Part shown: positions 39,071-48,099 of the stretch, piece by piece
Numbering within the stretch: the stretch's first letter is position 1
Layout: every line of letters begins with the position of its first letter
NCBI RefSeq assembly: GCF_025154055.1
Contig: NZ_JAOALK010000017.1
Location: 1-54,098 of the forward strand
Direction of reading: 5' to 3'
DNA: 54,098 nucleotides
Source: Aquibacillus koreensis
GTDB taxonomy: Bacteria > Bacillota > Bacilli > Bacillales > Amphibacillaceae
Position numbers and translations under genes: made by a program
The notes under the pieces: model-generated
The model's input: only the letters and a program-made list of their open reading frames with translations
Told to the model about the DNA's origin: nothing
The model's database searches: none

Positions 39071-42000
39071 TTGATAACTTCGATAAGTGTTGCAACGATT
39101 ATTTTTGCTAATGCGAATATAGTTGGCGCAACCTCCGCAAATATAGGTACAGACCCCGTTCATTTTAACTGGGGTTATGGTTCACCACAAGGTCAACCAG
39201 TTGATGGATTTCAGCAGTCTTATATACAAAAGCTAAACCTTATTCAAGGTGATTATTTTATCCAAACCTATGCCGATGATGGCGTACGGGTAGATTTTAA
39301 TGGTAAGAGAGTCATAGATCGTTGGAGTAATAGTGGTGGAACAATTAACCAGGCATTGCTAACAAATATAGCAAAAGGCACACATACGGTTAAAACAGAC
39401 TATTACGAAAACAAAGGACGAGCATTTGTATTTTCAGATACAGTAAAATTCGGAGATTGGCTAGCCTACTACTATCCAAACAAGACACTTAGTGGAAATC
39501 CCATTGAAGCTAAAGTCCTCTCCGGAACAGGTAATCATCACAATTTAGAAGACACCTTTACTTCCTTAACAGAAACACCATCGGATAACTTTTCAGCAAA
39601 ATATACAACTTTCGCACGAATCCCTGCAGGTGAATATGTAATCCGAGGACGAGCAGATGATGGCATGCGCGTATATTTAGATGGAAAAAGAGTCATTGAT
39701 GACTGGAATAATGGTGGCTTTAGAGAAACTGCTGTAAAAGTCAATGTAGCAGATAAAAACGGTTCTAATGTCCATGAATTACGAGTCGAGTACTATGAAA
39801 ATAAAGGTCAAAACAAGGTACAACTCAACATGCAAAAGTATGAGGATGTAAAAAATACAGACGGATGGATCGGTGAGGTTTATACTAATAAAACGCTAAC
39901 AGGAAATCCAATTATTCTTGGAGGAAATGGTGCTTTAAAGGAAATAGACAAGCTTGATTTTGATTGGGGCAATGGTTCTCCACACAAGACAATTCCGAAC
40001 GATAAATATTCTGCGCGCTTTTTCAAAAAAGTAACACTCGATACCGCAACGGATTATCGAATGGATGTGCGCGCGAATGACGGTGTTCGTGCATTCGTGA
40101 ATGGCAAGAGAGTCATAGATTCATGGAAATGGCAATCAAACCCTCTACGCACGGCCAATGTTGGACTTCGCGCTGGCGAAAACACCATTGAGTTGCAGTA
40201 TTATGAGGACACGAAAACAAGTGCATTAAAAGCAGAACTAACACCGACAACCTATCGAGTGAAGAACCAACCTGTCGCGTATAACTGGAGTTATGGTTCT
40301 CCTGAAGGCTTCCCAGAGGATCAATTCAAAGGGCAGTTTGTCAATGAGAAGCAACTCGAAAAAGGCGATTATTTTGTTCAAACGTATGCAGATGATGGTG
40401 TTCGCGTAGCTTTTGATGGAAAAAGAGTGATTGATCGCTGGACAAATAGTGGCGGTACGATCAACCAAGCGCTATTACCAAACGTAAGGGCCGGAAAGCA
40501 TACGATTCAAACCGATTATTATGAAAATAAAGGACGAGCATTTGTATTTTCCGATACCGTCAAATTTGGAGACTGGCTATCTTACTATTATCCAAACAAA
40601 AACTTGAGTGGTAACCCGGTTGCTTCCAAAGTCGTTACGGCGAAGGATGCATTCAACCTCGAAGATGTGATCAGTTCTATTCCAGGCTTGCCAGATGATC
40701 AGTTCTCGGCAACGTACACGACCTTTGCAAAAATCGAAGCGGGGGAATATGTATTCCGCGCAAAATCCGATGATGGTATTCGTGTCTACTTGGACGGAAA
40801 GAAAATCGTCGATGATTGGAACAATGGGGCTTATCGTGAAACAGCAGTAAAAGTTAATGTAGCTGATAAAAATGGCTCGAATGTGCATGAGCTCAAAGTC
40901 GAATATTATGAGAACGTAGGAATTAGTAAAGTAGGCTTAAGCGTTCAAAAATATGAAGATGTACTAGACACAAATGGCTGGGTTGGTGAAATCTATCCAA
41001 ACCAAACCTTAACAGGTAACCCAATTATTCTAGGTGGTAAAGGCTCGTTACAGGAAATCAATAGCTTGAACTTTGATTGGGGCAAAGGATCACCGCATCC
41101 AAGTATCCCTGCAGATCATTATTCAGCTAGATTCACACAAATGATGCAGGTACCAGAGGCCGGGAATTATAACTTTAATATCAGTGCCAATGACGGTTAC
41201 AAATTGTTTGTAAACGGATTGAAGGTAAGTGAAGATTGGGAGTACTCTCCAGCCCTATGGCATCAACAAAATGTCCATTTAGATGCTGGTCAAAACAAGA
41301 TTGTAGTAGAGTACCAAGAAGACACGCTTTCCAGCCATTTAAAAATGAAAGTGGCTGACCCGAAAACGTTTATGCCTGTAGATTCCACAGTTCGCTATAA
41401 CTGGGGACATGGTAGCCCTTCCGATCGTTTACCTGTGGATCACTTTAGAAGTATATTTGATCAATCACAACACTTAGAAAGTGGCGATTATTTCGTTCAA
41501 ACTTTTGCAGATGACACGGTAGAAATGCTTGTAGATGGAGAAAAGGTTATTTCTGCTCAAGAACAAGCTGGTATCGAGCGTAATCTCCTTACAGGTGTTG
41601 AAGCGGGAATGCATGAAATAATCACTACACACCAAGAAACTATAGGTGAAGCAGCAGTATTCGCTGATATCGTACCTGTTGGTGATTGGCTTGCTTACTA
41701 TTATAACAATACGACGACTAGGGGTTATCCAGTTGATGCAAAAGTGTTAAAAGGGAAGAACCTACTAGAAGATAATAAAACGGATGCACCAACCAATAAA
41801 GTCCAACAGGATGACTTTAGTGCGGTGTACACATCGGCACAAAGGATGCCTGCTGGTGATTACGTCATTCGCGCTCTTGCAGATGATGGGATCAAGGTTT
41901 ATATTGATGGTGAATTAGTCATCGATCGCTGGGACAATAGCCAGTACCAAGAAAATGCAATGAAGGTAACTGTCCAAGATCGCAAAAATGTTCCGGCAAG

Positions 42001-43456
42001 TGAAAGTGATCTCCATTGGGTAGAAGTGCATTACTATGATGCTACAGGAAGTAGTAAAGTATCTTTGGATATTCAATCTTTCCAGGAATCTATCAATCAA
42101 GCAGAGTGGTTTGCGGAAGTTTACCCGAATGTAAATCTTGAAGGAAATCCTGTGATAATCGGTGGTGTTAACTCGATTAATGCGATAGAAGATGTTAACT
42201 TCGATTGGAAGGATCAGTCACCAAGTCCATTCATACCATCTGATCATTTTTCGATGCGATTATCGAAGACGATGGTTGCAAATGTTGCGGGTGCTCATAC
42301 GTTTAAGTTATGGGCAGATGATGGTGTACGATTATTTGTAGATGGACAAAAGGTGCTTGATTCATGGGAACCATCGGATCCAGATTATCGTGAAGTGACC
42401 GTTAACCTCACAAAAGGTAAACACACACTGCAATTGGAGTACAGTGAGGTAACCGGGAACGCGCATGTCAAAATGGAAATAGTGGAACCTGTAGTGAAGG
42501 CACCGATCACCTATAACTACACAAATTATAATGTGACGAACGATCAAGCGTTGAACATGCAGTTACAAACGACGCCTCCTCCACAGACAGATACGCGATA
42601 TGCGACCTATGTCTATAAAAGCTTGGTTCAAGTAGATAATCAGGATCCAAGTAAAGGTACAGTGACATTAGGCGGCGGAAACTTAAATGTTCGAGGAGGT
42701 CCAGGGCAAAATTATTGGGTTGTTGGTCAAGTAAGTGACGGTACACAACTTAAAATACTAGGCAGTGAAGGTGACTGGTATAAAATCCAGTTTAACCAAT
42801 ACTGGGTGAACGCAAGCCCGAGTGATGTGGCTTACCATTTGAATCCTCAAAGCGTTGCAAAAGATGCACCCGAGTTTTTCCAGTTCCTAAAACTATCGGA
42901 GCCTGCATATGCAGATGCGTCAGAATTAAACAATAAAATTTTATACAACAAAGGAATTTTCAAAGGAACGGGACAAGCTTTTGTAGATGCTGGTAAAATT
43001 CACAACATCAACGAGCTATATCTTATTTCTCACGGATTGCTTGAAACAGGTTACGGCAGATCAGTGTTAGCATCTGGTGTATTGGTAACCTCTGTAGATG
43101 GGAAACCAGTTGAGCCAAGAACCGTGTATAACATGTTTGGGATCCATGCTTTTGATAGCTGTCCAACAACTTGTGGGTCTGAAAAGGCATATAAAGAAGG
43201 ATGGTTCACACCAGAAGCAGCGATCATCGGTGGTGCAAAGTTTATTGCGGATGGATACATCAATCATCCAACCCACCAACAAGACACGTTATATGAAATG
43301 AGATGGAATCCTAAAGGAATGGAACGCTATGGTTATGCGACACACCAATATGCAACAGATGTTGGTTGGGCAGCCAAGCAAGTGAAAAATCTAAAAGGCT
43401 TTTACGACTTATTAGACAATTACACATTAACCTTTGATATTCCAAAATTTAAATAA
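39071..43456 (+). CDS. PA14-repeat surface autolysin with SH3 and glucosaminidase domains
   Basis: Predicted secreted wall hydrolase of about 1461 residues. Signal peptide (LITSISVATIIFANANIVGATSA), then three super-repeats of about 372 residues (about 27-400, 400-772, 773-1165), each of three PA14-like modules with motifs such as FNWGYGSP, YADDGVRV and YYPNKTLSGNP: about nine modules in all. Then an SH3 domain (about 1190-1260, GNLNVRGGPGQNYW) and a GH73-type N-acetylglucosaminidase (about 1285-1461) with catalytic Glu1325 in SHGLLETGYG. The coordinates use the TTG at 39071, but the signal peptide needs the basic NKNKQ just upstream and the GGGAGG lies at 39038-39043, so the real start is probably at 39053 (ATA) or 39047 (CTG). 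PA14 modules often bind carbohydrate. A long hairpin overlaps the ribosome binding site. Confidence 0.88.
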   Translation: MITSISVATIIFANANIVGATSANIGTDPVHFNWGYGSPQGQPVDGFQQSYIQKLNLIQGDYFIQTYADDGVRVDFNGKRVIDRWSNSGGTINQALLTNIAKGTHTVKTDYYENKGRAFVFSDTVKFGDWLAYYYPNKTLSGNPIEAKVLSGTGNHHNLEDTFTSLTETPSDNFSAKYTTFARIPAGEYVIRGRADDGMRVYLDGKRVIDDWNNGGFRETAVKVNVADKNGSNVHELRVEYYENKGQNKVQLNMQKYEDVKNTDGWIGEVYTNKTLTGNPIILGGNGALKEIDKLDFDWGNGSPHKTIPNDKYSARFFKKVTLDTATDYRMDVRANDGVRAFVNGKRVIDSWKWQSNPLRTANVGLRAGENTIELQYYEDTKTSALKAELTPTTYRVKNQPVAYNWSYGSPEGFPEDQFKGQFVNEKQLEKGDYFVQTYADDGVRVAFDGKRVIDRWTNSGGTINQALLPNVRAGKHTIQTDYYENKGRAFVFSDTVKFGDWLSYYYPNKNLSGNPVASKVVTAKDAFNLEDVISSIPGLPDDQFSATYTTFAKIEAGEYVFRAKSDDGIRVYLDGKKIVDDWNNGAYRETAVKVNVADKNGSNVHELKVEYYENVGISKVGLSVQKYEDVLDTNGWVGEIYPNQTLTGNPIILGGKGSLQEINSLNFDWGKGSPHPSIPADHYSARFTQMMQVPEAGNYNFNISANDGYKLFVNGLKVSEDWEYSPALWHQQNVHLDAGQNKIVVEYQEDTLSSHLKMKVADPKTFMPVDSTVRYNWGHGSPSDRLPVDHFRSIFDQSQHLESGDYFVQTFADDTVEMLVDGEKVISAQEQAGIERNLLTGVEAGMHEIITTHQETIGEAAVFADIVPVGDWLAYYYNNTTTRGYPVDAKVLKGKNLLEDNKTDAPTNKVQQDDFSAVYTSAQRMPAGDYVIRALADDGIKVYIDGELVIDRWDNSQYQENAMKVTVQDRKNVPASESDLHWVEVHYYDATGSSKVSLDIQSFQESINQAEWFAEVYPNVNLEGNPVIIGGVNSINAIEDVNFDWKDQSPSPFIPSDHFSMRLSKTMVANVAGAHTFKLWADDGVRLFVDGQKVLDSWEPSDPDYREVTVNLTKGKHTLQLEYSEVTGNAHVKMEIVEPVVKAPITYNYTNYNVTNDQALNMQLQTTPPPQTDTRYATYVYKSLVQVDNQDPSKGTVTLGGGNLNVRGGPGQNYWVVGQVSDGTQLKILGSEGDWYKIQFNQYWVNASPSDVAYHLNPQSVAKDAPEFFQFLKLSEPAYADASELNNKILYNKGIFKGTGQAFVDAGKIHNINELYLISHGLLETGYGRSVLASGVLVTSVDGKPVEPRTVYNMFGIHAFDSCPTTCGSEKAYKEGWFTPEAAIIGGAKFIADGYINHPTHQQDTLYEMRWNPKGMERYGYATHQYATDVGWAAKQVKNLKGFYDLLDNYTLTFDIPKFK

Positions 43457-43457
43457 G

Positions 43458-43498
43458 AAAACAGGCAGGCTGCATCGTTACAGCTTGCCTGTTTTTTC
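43458..43498. terminator. Bidirectional terminator between convergent genes
   Basis: AAAACAGGCAGGCTG pairs with CAGCTTGCCTGTTTT (15 pairs, one G-T), loop CATCGTTA, with T tracts on both strands. It serves the autolysin gene and overlaps the 3' end of the opposing ligase gene. Confidence 0.9.
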
Positions 43499-44851
43499 TA
43501 TTTTTAGTTTAGGATTATTCAATAACCCAAGTAAGAAAAAGAAGACAATCATCGATTCAATATTAAAAAACGATTCTGCTACATAGGCCATCACCGCATA
43601 AGCAACAATAATGGCATTAATCGCAGAGGCAATAATTCGCTTCTCGATCACCGTTTCTTTTCGTAAGGCAATCCTAAATGTTTTGATATAAACATAAAAA
43701 AGGAAAACCCCATAAATCAGTAAGCCAATCACACCATATCGAGCGAGAAGATAGAGATAGTTATTGTCAGCAAAAGATAAACTTTGTTTCATGGGCCCTA
43801 CACCTAAAATCGGTGATTGCATAAACTTCTCTTTATTTATTTCCCAATAATCATATCTACTCTTAAAGCTCCCGACAGATTCAAGAGATTCCCTTACTCG
43901 ATTTGTTTCCTCTTGTCCCTCTTCTGACTCATTTGCCGTGTCGTTTGCGTTTTTATCTAGCGTATTGGTGATGTTTTTGACTGCTGACTCAAGATAGGGA
44001 ATGTGTGGGACTAAAGCCATTCCGATACCTAAAAAAACCAGGACAGAGAGCATGCCATACAGGATTATTTTTTTAATTTGAACTTCTCTTATAATCAATT
44101 GTAATAGTCCGAAATAAAATAAAATCCCAAAAGCGGCAATAACCGTCGTCCTAGAAGTGGTCAAAAAGATACTAATAAAAGTCAGTAACAATAAACCAAC
44201 AGCCATAAAAGTAAACCGCTTTGATTGTGACGGATACATATAGACGATTGCCAGACAGCTTACTAGTACAATTAACAAAAATGATCCATAAACATTCGGA
44301 TTGCCGAGTGTGCTTGTGATCCGATGTTGAGCTGTAATCATCATGTGTAGGCTATCGCTTTTTGTATATAACAAGCCTATATGTTCATTAATATTGAACC
44401 AATTAAAGAATTGGAAAATCCCAAAAAGTTGCATGCCAAGTACCGTCCAGAACAATGCTGTTGTGAAGCGTTCAAGGTGTATAACGAAATAAGCGGACAA
44501 TAAATAAAAAGTGATGTAGTACACATATCGATAGAGTTCATACACATCAGAAATTGCGGTATCCTCAGGAAATTGTACACTCCCATAAATAGTGGAGATA
44601 ACAACACTAACAGAAGCTAAAATGATGAATACCGTTGCAGCATCGGTTAGGATTCGTTTCCCCCATGCTTGCATCGTAAGTTGTTGTTCATACATGTAAA
44701 AAAGCAAAAAAAGAAAGCTAATGCCAAGGATAAAAAGGTCTATTAGCTTAATGGATATCTCGCCAAACAATATCCCCGGCATAGGGGCTACTAATACAAG
44801 TAGTAAAAGATAAGTGCTCAGAGCGCTGTCACTAGCATGTTTTTTCAACAT
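43478..44851 (-). CDS. O-antigen ligase / Wzy-type polymerase family protein
   Basis: A 457-residue membrane protein with about ten to twelve helices and a large soluble loop in the middle (about residues 290-350, charged: NANDTANESEEGQEETNRVRESLES). It fits the O-antigen ligase/Wzy_C family, which joins or polymerises lipid-linked glycans outside the membrane; in Gram-positive bacteria members act as capsule or teichuronic polymerases. The segment SPILGVGPMKQSLSFADNNYLYLLARYG is the typical short motif region. A GT2 gene lies upstream in the same operon (32 bases). The precise substrate is unknown. Confidence 0.82.
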   Translation of the reverse strand: MLKKHASDSALSTYLLLLVLVAPMPGILFGEISIKLIDLFILGISFLFLLFYMYEQQLTMQAWGKRILTDAATVFIILASVSVVISTIYGSVQFPEDTAISDVYELYRYVYYITFYLLSAYFVIHLERFTTALFWTVLGMQLFGIFQFFNWFNINEHIGLLYTKSDSLHMMITAQHRITSTLGNPNVYGSFLLIVLVSCLAIVYMYPSQSKRFTFMAVGLLLLTFISIFLTTSRTTVIAAFGILFYFGLLQLIIREVQIKKIILYGMLSVLVFLGIGMALVPHIPYLESAVKNITNTLDKNANDTANESEEGQEETNRVRESLESVGSFKSRYDYWEINKEKFMQSPILGVGPMKQSLSFADNNYLYLLARYGVIGLLIYGVFLFYVYIKTFRIALRKETVIEKRIIASAINAIIVAYAVMAYVAESFFNIESMIVFFFLLGLLNNPKLKIEKTGKL

Positions 44852-44883
44852 ATTCTGTTTCCCCCTTACAAAGATCCTCTCGA

Positions 44884-45681
44884 CTATCTAACGATTGTAT
44901 AGGTGAAAAATTCACGTACACAAGCAAAAACAGACCGTTTTTCTTTAATAATTCGGCTGTTTTTAAGTAGAAAAGCAATTAATAAAACAAGTCCTTTTGG
45001 TAGACCAAATAACCTTTTGAATAAAGGACCTTTCCCAACTAGCGTATCACGGTCAAATACATGTAGTGTCTCTTTGATGGGATGATAGGAGATTAATACG
45101 GGTACATAGTCTATGCGGTACCCTTTGTTCTTTAAATCCATCAAGTAAATATTTTCCTCACCAGACTTGTATGTTGTACCAAGACCAAATGTCTCGTCAA
45201 ATCCATCTTTATAAGCAGGAACTCTTTCCATATGAACAAAAATATCAATCGATGCTTGTTGCAAAAGCCTTCGCTTAGAAAGATTGATTTGCTCTTGGGT
45301 TGGGTAAGGTTTTGGAAATAAGTCCTTATCATAATCTTTATGCTGAAAACAAGCGATTTGCCGACTAGGATCCTCAAAAAAACGATGTATATAAGAAAAG
45401 GCGTCCTCTTTATACCAGCAATCATCATCCGTGAAAGTAAGGATCTTGCCTTCCACTTGTTGAAGTCCAACATTTCTCGCGTGGGATAAACCGCGTTGGT
45501 TAATTTTTATATGCTTGGACTTGAATTGAAAGTTAGCTAACAACGCATCAACATCATCATGATTTGCTTGACTAACAATAATTAACTCAAAAGCTTGGTT
45601 TGTTTGATTTTCTAAACTAGCAAAAAGCCGATCAAGATCTTGTTTGGAATTTGCTAGAGTAGGCAATAATAGTGAAATCAT
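44884..45681 (-). CDS. Family 2 glycosyltransferase
   Basis: A 265-residue GT-A fold enzyme. N-terminal ISLLLPTLANSKQDLDRLFASL, then GLSHARNVGLQQ and the metal-binding TDDDCWYKEDAF are characteristic. It probably adds one sugar to the glycan chain on the cytosolic side; no membrane helix is needed beyond a hydrophobic C-terminal patch (LVLLIAFLL). AGGAG is 7 bases before the ATG. It forms a two-gene operon with the ligase-type gene. Donor and acceptor are unknown. Confidence 0.85.
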   Translation of the reverse strand: MISLLLPTLANSKQDLDRLFASLENQTNQAFELIIVSQANHDDVDALLANFQFKSKHIKINQRGLSHARNVGLQQVEGKILTFTDDDCWYKEDAFSYIHRFFEDPSRQIACFQHKDYDKDLFPKPYPTQEQINLSKRRLLQQASIDIFVHMERVPAYKDGFDETFGLGTTYKSGEENIYLMDLKNKGYRIDYVPVLISYHPIKETLHVFDRDTLVGKGPLFKRLFGLPKGLVLLIAFLLKNSRIIKEKRSVFACVREFFTYTIVR

Positions 45682-46128
45682 CTTTTAACTCCTAACCATT
45701 AGAAAATATGTACCGTTCTTTCATTAAAAGGAAGTGTTGGCCCCAAAAATGGGTATATATGTTAACTATAGCAGATATATATCGTTCACATTATTAAATT
45801 TTGATTAAAGAATCTTTACATACATTTTATAAGTTTTCCCAAAAATCTACGTTAATATGAATGTGAATTAGAAAAAGAATCATAAACTGACAAGAAAGAG
45901 GATTTAAGGCCAGAAGAAGTCAGAGAAAAGCCTGATCACTGACAAGAAAGAGGATCCAGGGCCAAAAGAAGTCAGAGAAGAGTTGGATCACTAACAAGAA
46001 GTTCATCAAAGGAGCCACTGCAATATAATAACTGAGTAAAACATCTTAATAACAAATAGCATGCAAAAAACAATGTTACCAAAAAGCCAACCACAAAAAC
46101 AATTAGTACGAAAAAGGATGATAACGAT
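45682..46128. other. Divergent intergenic region with a second 52-bp array
   Basis: 447 bases between two divergent glycosyltransferase genes. The left part is AT-rich and should hold two promoters, none clear. The right part contains the 52-bp repeat (45887-46005), described separately. No gene seen. Confidence 0.5.
45887..46005. repeat. 52-bp repeat family, second locus
   Basis: CTGACAAGAA at 45887 and 45939 and CTAACAAGAA at 45991 are exactly 52 bases apart; GTCAGAGA follows at 45919 and 45971. In each unit GACAAGAA and GAAGTC have the same 30-base offset as in the array at 17052-17505, and the 25-base hairpin segment has the same length. The stem reads GTCAG/CTGAC here and GTCCG/CGGAC there. 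Confidence 0.85.
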
Positions 46129-47313
46129 TTGAAGATATTATATATGTCATGGTTTTCATCAGGGGAAGGATCAAAAATTCATGCCCAAGAGTTTACCCAT
46201 GCGATGGAACAACTCGATCATGAGGTGATTACCAAAGATCTATCCATTAAAAAACATAACCCATCACCAGGGAGCACTCACACCAGAAAAGAACAGGCGC
46301 CATCTTCCAACCTAAAAAATTACCTAAAAGAACTCAAATCTCTAGTAATGGTTTTCATAAGGTTCATCCGGTTAATTGGTTATATAAATAAGTACAAGCC
46401 AGAAAGATTAATATACCGATACTCCATCTATGATATTAGTGGAATGCTTGCAGCTAAATTATTCCGGATTCCAATAATTTATGAAATAAATGGATCAATC
46501 GAATATGAACGAGATATTGCAAATAAGTTTTATATAAAAAGGTTCGTCAAAACTTCAGAAAAATACATATTCAAACATGCTAGTTTACTATTGCTAGTGT
46601 CAGAGGAATTAAAAAGATATTTTGGCAGTAAAAGCTACAACATGGATCACGTGCTCGTCGTTCCAAACGGTGTTGATATACGCAAATTTAATCAACCGCA
46701 GCCTTTACCGGAAAGGCTAGCACAATTAAAGCAAGCTTGGTCATCAAAGAAAGTAATTGGCTTTATGGGAAGCTTGAAATCATGGCATGGTGCCGAGCGC
46801 ATCATCGATCTGTTGCCTGAGCTAATACAGAAAGATCAGGATGTTAGATATTTGATCATAGGGGACGGAGATCAGAGAGGGGTAATCAACGACAAAATCA
46901 CGCAATCCAAATTACAGGATTACGTTTATATCACAGGCTTTCAGGATTATACTATAATACCTTCCTTGTTAGACATCATGGATATTGCTGTTGCACCATA
47001 TCAACATATCGATTTTTTTCATTTCTCACCACTGAAAGTAATGGAATATATGGCAAAAGGAAAACCAGTCATTGCGCCGGCATTGGGGCAATGTAAGGAC
47101 TTAATTGCCAAGGACCATGGAATTTTGCTTCAAGAAAATAATCAAGAGGCGCTAAAACATGCATTACTAAAACTAATCATGGACCCAGATCAAGCAATGG
47201 AAATGGGAAAACGAGGACAACGGTATATCCGTGAACATTATACATGGGAACAGAATGCGAGAAGGATTGAGCAAGCACTTCAAGAAAACAAGAGGAGGGT
47301 GAGTAATGGTTAA
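46129..47313 (+). CDS. Family 4-type (GT-B) glycosyltransferase
   Basis: A 394-residue enzyme with two Rossmann-like domains. Visible motifs: VPNGVDIRKFN, GFMGSLKSWHGAERIIDLLP, and the C-terminal VMEYMAKGKPVIAPALGQCKDLI, a typical EX7E-like region. It starts at a TTG at 46129 with AAGGATGA upstream. Its 3' end overlaps the next gene by eight bases, so the genes 46129-50418 probably form one operon. It moves an unknown sugar in the cytosol. Confidence 0.85.
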   Translation: MKILYMSWFSSGEGSKIHAQEFTHAMEQLDHEVITKDLSIKKHNPSPGSTHTRKEQAPSSNLKNYLKELKSLVMVFIRFIRLIGYINKYKPERLIYRYSIYDISGMLAAKLFRIPIIYEINGSIEYERDIANKFYIKRFVKTSEKYIFKHASLLLLVSEELKRYFGSKSYNMDHVLVVPNGVDIRKFNQPQPLPERLAQLKQAWSSKKVIGFMGSLKSWHGAERIIDLLPELIQKDQDVRYLIIGDGDQRGVINDKITQSKLQDYVYITGFQDYTIIPSLLDIMDIAVAPYQHIDFFHFSPLKVMEYMAKGKPVIAPALGQCKDLIAKDHGILLQENNQEALKHALLKLIMDPDQAMEMGKRGQRYIREHYTWEQNARRIEQALQENKRRVSNG

Positions 47314-48070
47314 TCCGAGTCCATTAGTATCGGTTATTACTCCAACGTACAATTCATCCAAGTTCATCACATCAACGATTGAATCTGTGAAAAATCAAAC
47401 CTATCATAATTGGGAAATGATTATTATTGATGACTGTTCCCGTGATCATACTGTAGAGCTAGTGCGACAGGAGCAAGCAAATGATAACCGAATAAAATTA
47501 ATTCCGCTTAAGGAAAACGGTGGAGCTGCGATGGCAAGAAATACAGGTATGAAACAGGCGAAAGGGAAGTATATCGCTTTTTTGGATAGCGATGATTTGT
47601 GGACGGAGAAAAAACTCGAAGAACAAATCGCTTTTATGGAAGATAACAATTTTGCCTTTTCGTTTGCTAACTATTCAATTATGGATGTTGACGGGAATGC
47701 AGCCGCTAAAATTATTTATGCGCCAAGGGTAGTTACATACCGGTCGTTACTTAGAAACCCAGGTGCTATCGGCTGTTTAACAGTTGTGATCAATCGAGAA
47801 CAAATTATCGATCATATGATGCCTAATATTAAATCACGACAAGACTTTGCTCTATGGTTAAAAATTTTACGAAGTGGCTACAAAGGGTATGGGATCAATA
47901 AAACGTTAGCGCAATATCGAAAAGTACCAGGGTCCATTTCGAGTAACAAAATAAAAGCGGCAAAGAAAAATTGGTATGTGTATCGACAATTAGAACAATT
48001 AAACACGTTAAGATCATCCTGGTATTTTGCAAATTATGCAGTTCGTTCAATTAAAAAGACATTCTTCTAA
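47306..48070 (+). CDS. Family 2 glycosyltransferase (WcaA/TuaG-like)
   Basis: A 254-residue GT-A enzyme. N-terminus PLVSVITPTYNSSKFITSTI, WEMIIIDDCSRDHT, GGAAMARNTGMKQAKGKYIAFLDSDDLW: all hallmark GT2 blocks with the DSD metal site. It resembles B. subtilis TuaG (teichuronic acid), as far as recall allows. It overlaps the preceding gene by eight bases with the ribosome binding site AGGAGGGTGA inside it, suggesting translational coupling. Confidence 0.88.
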   Translation: MVNPSPLVSVITPTYNSSKFITSTIESVKNQTYHNWEMIIIDDCSRDHTVELVRQEQANDNRIKLIPLKENGGAAMARNTGMKQAKGKYIAFLDSDDLWTEKKLEEQIAFMEDNNFAFSFANYSIMDVDGNAAAKIIYAPRVVTYRSLLRNPGAIGCLTVVINREQIIDHMMPNIKSRQDFALWLKILRSGYKGYGINKTLAQYRKVPGSISSNKIKAAKKNWYVYRQLEQLNTLRSSWYFANYAVRSIKKTFF

Positions 48071-48099
48071 ATCGGTAGGATGAAACATAGGTTGGGGAT

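Noticed and set aside
45887-46005. CRISPR remnant
   Set aside because: Only two and a bit units, with conservation throughout each unit and no spacer-like variable part.
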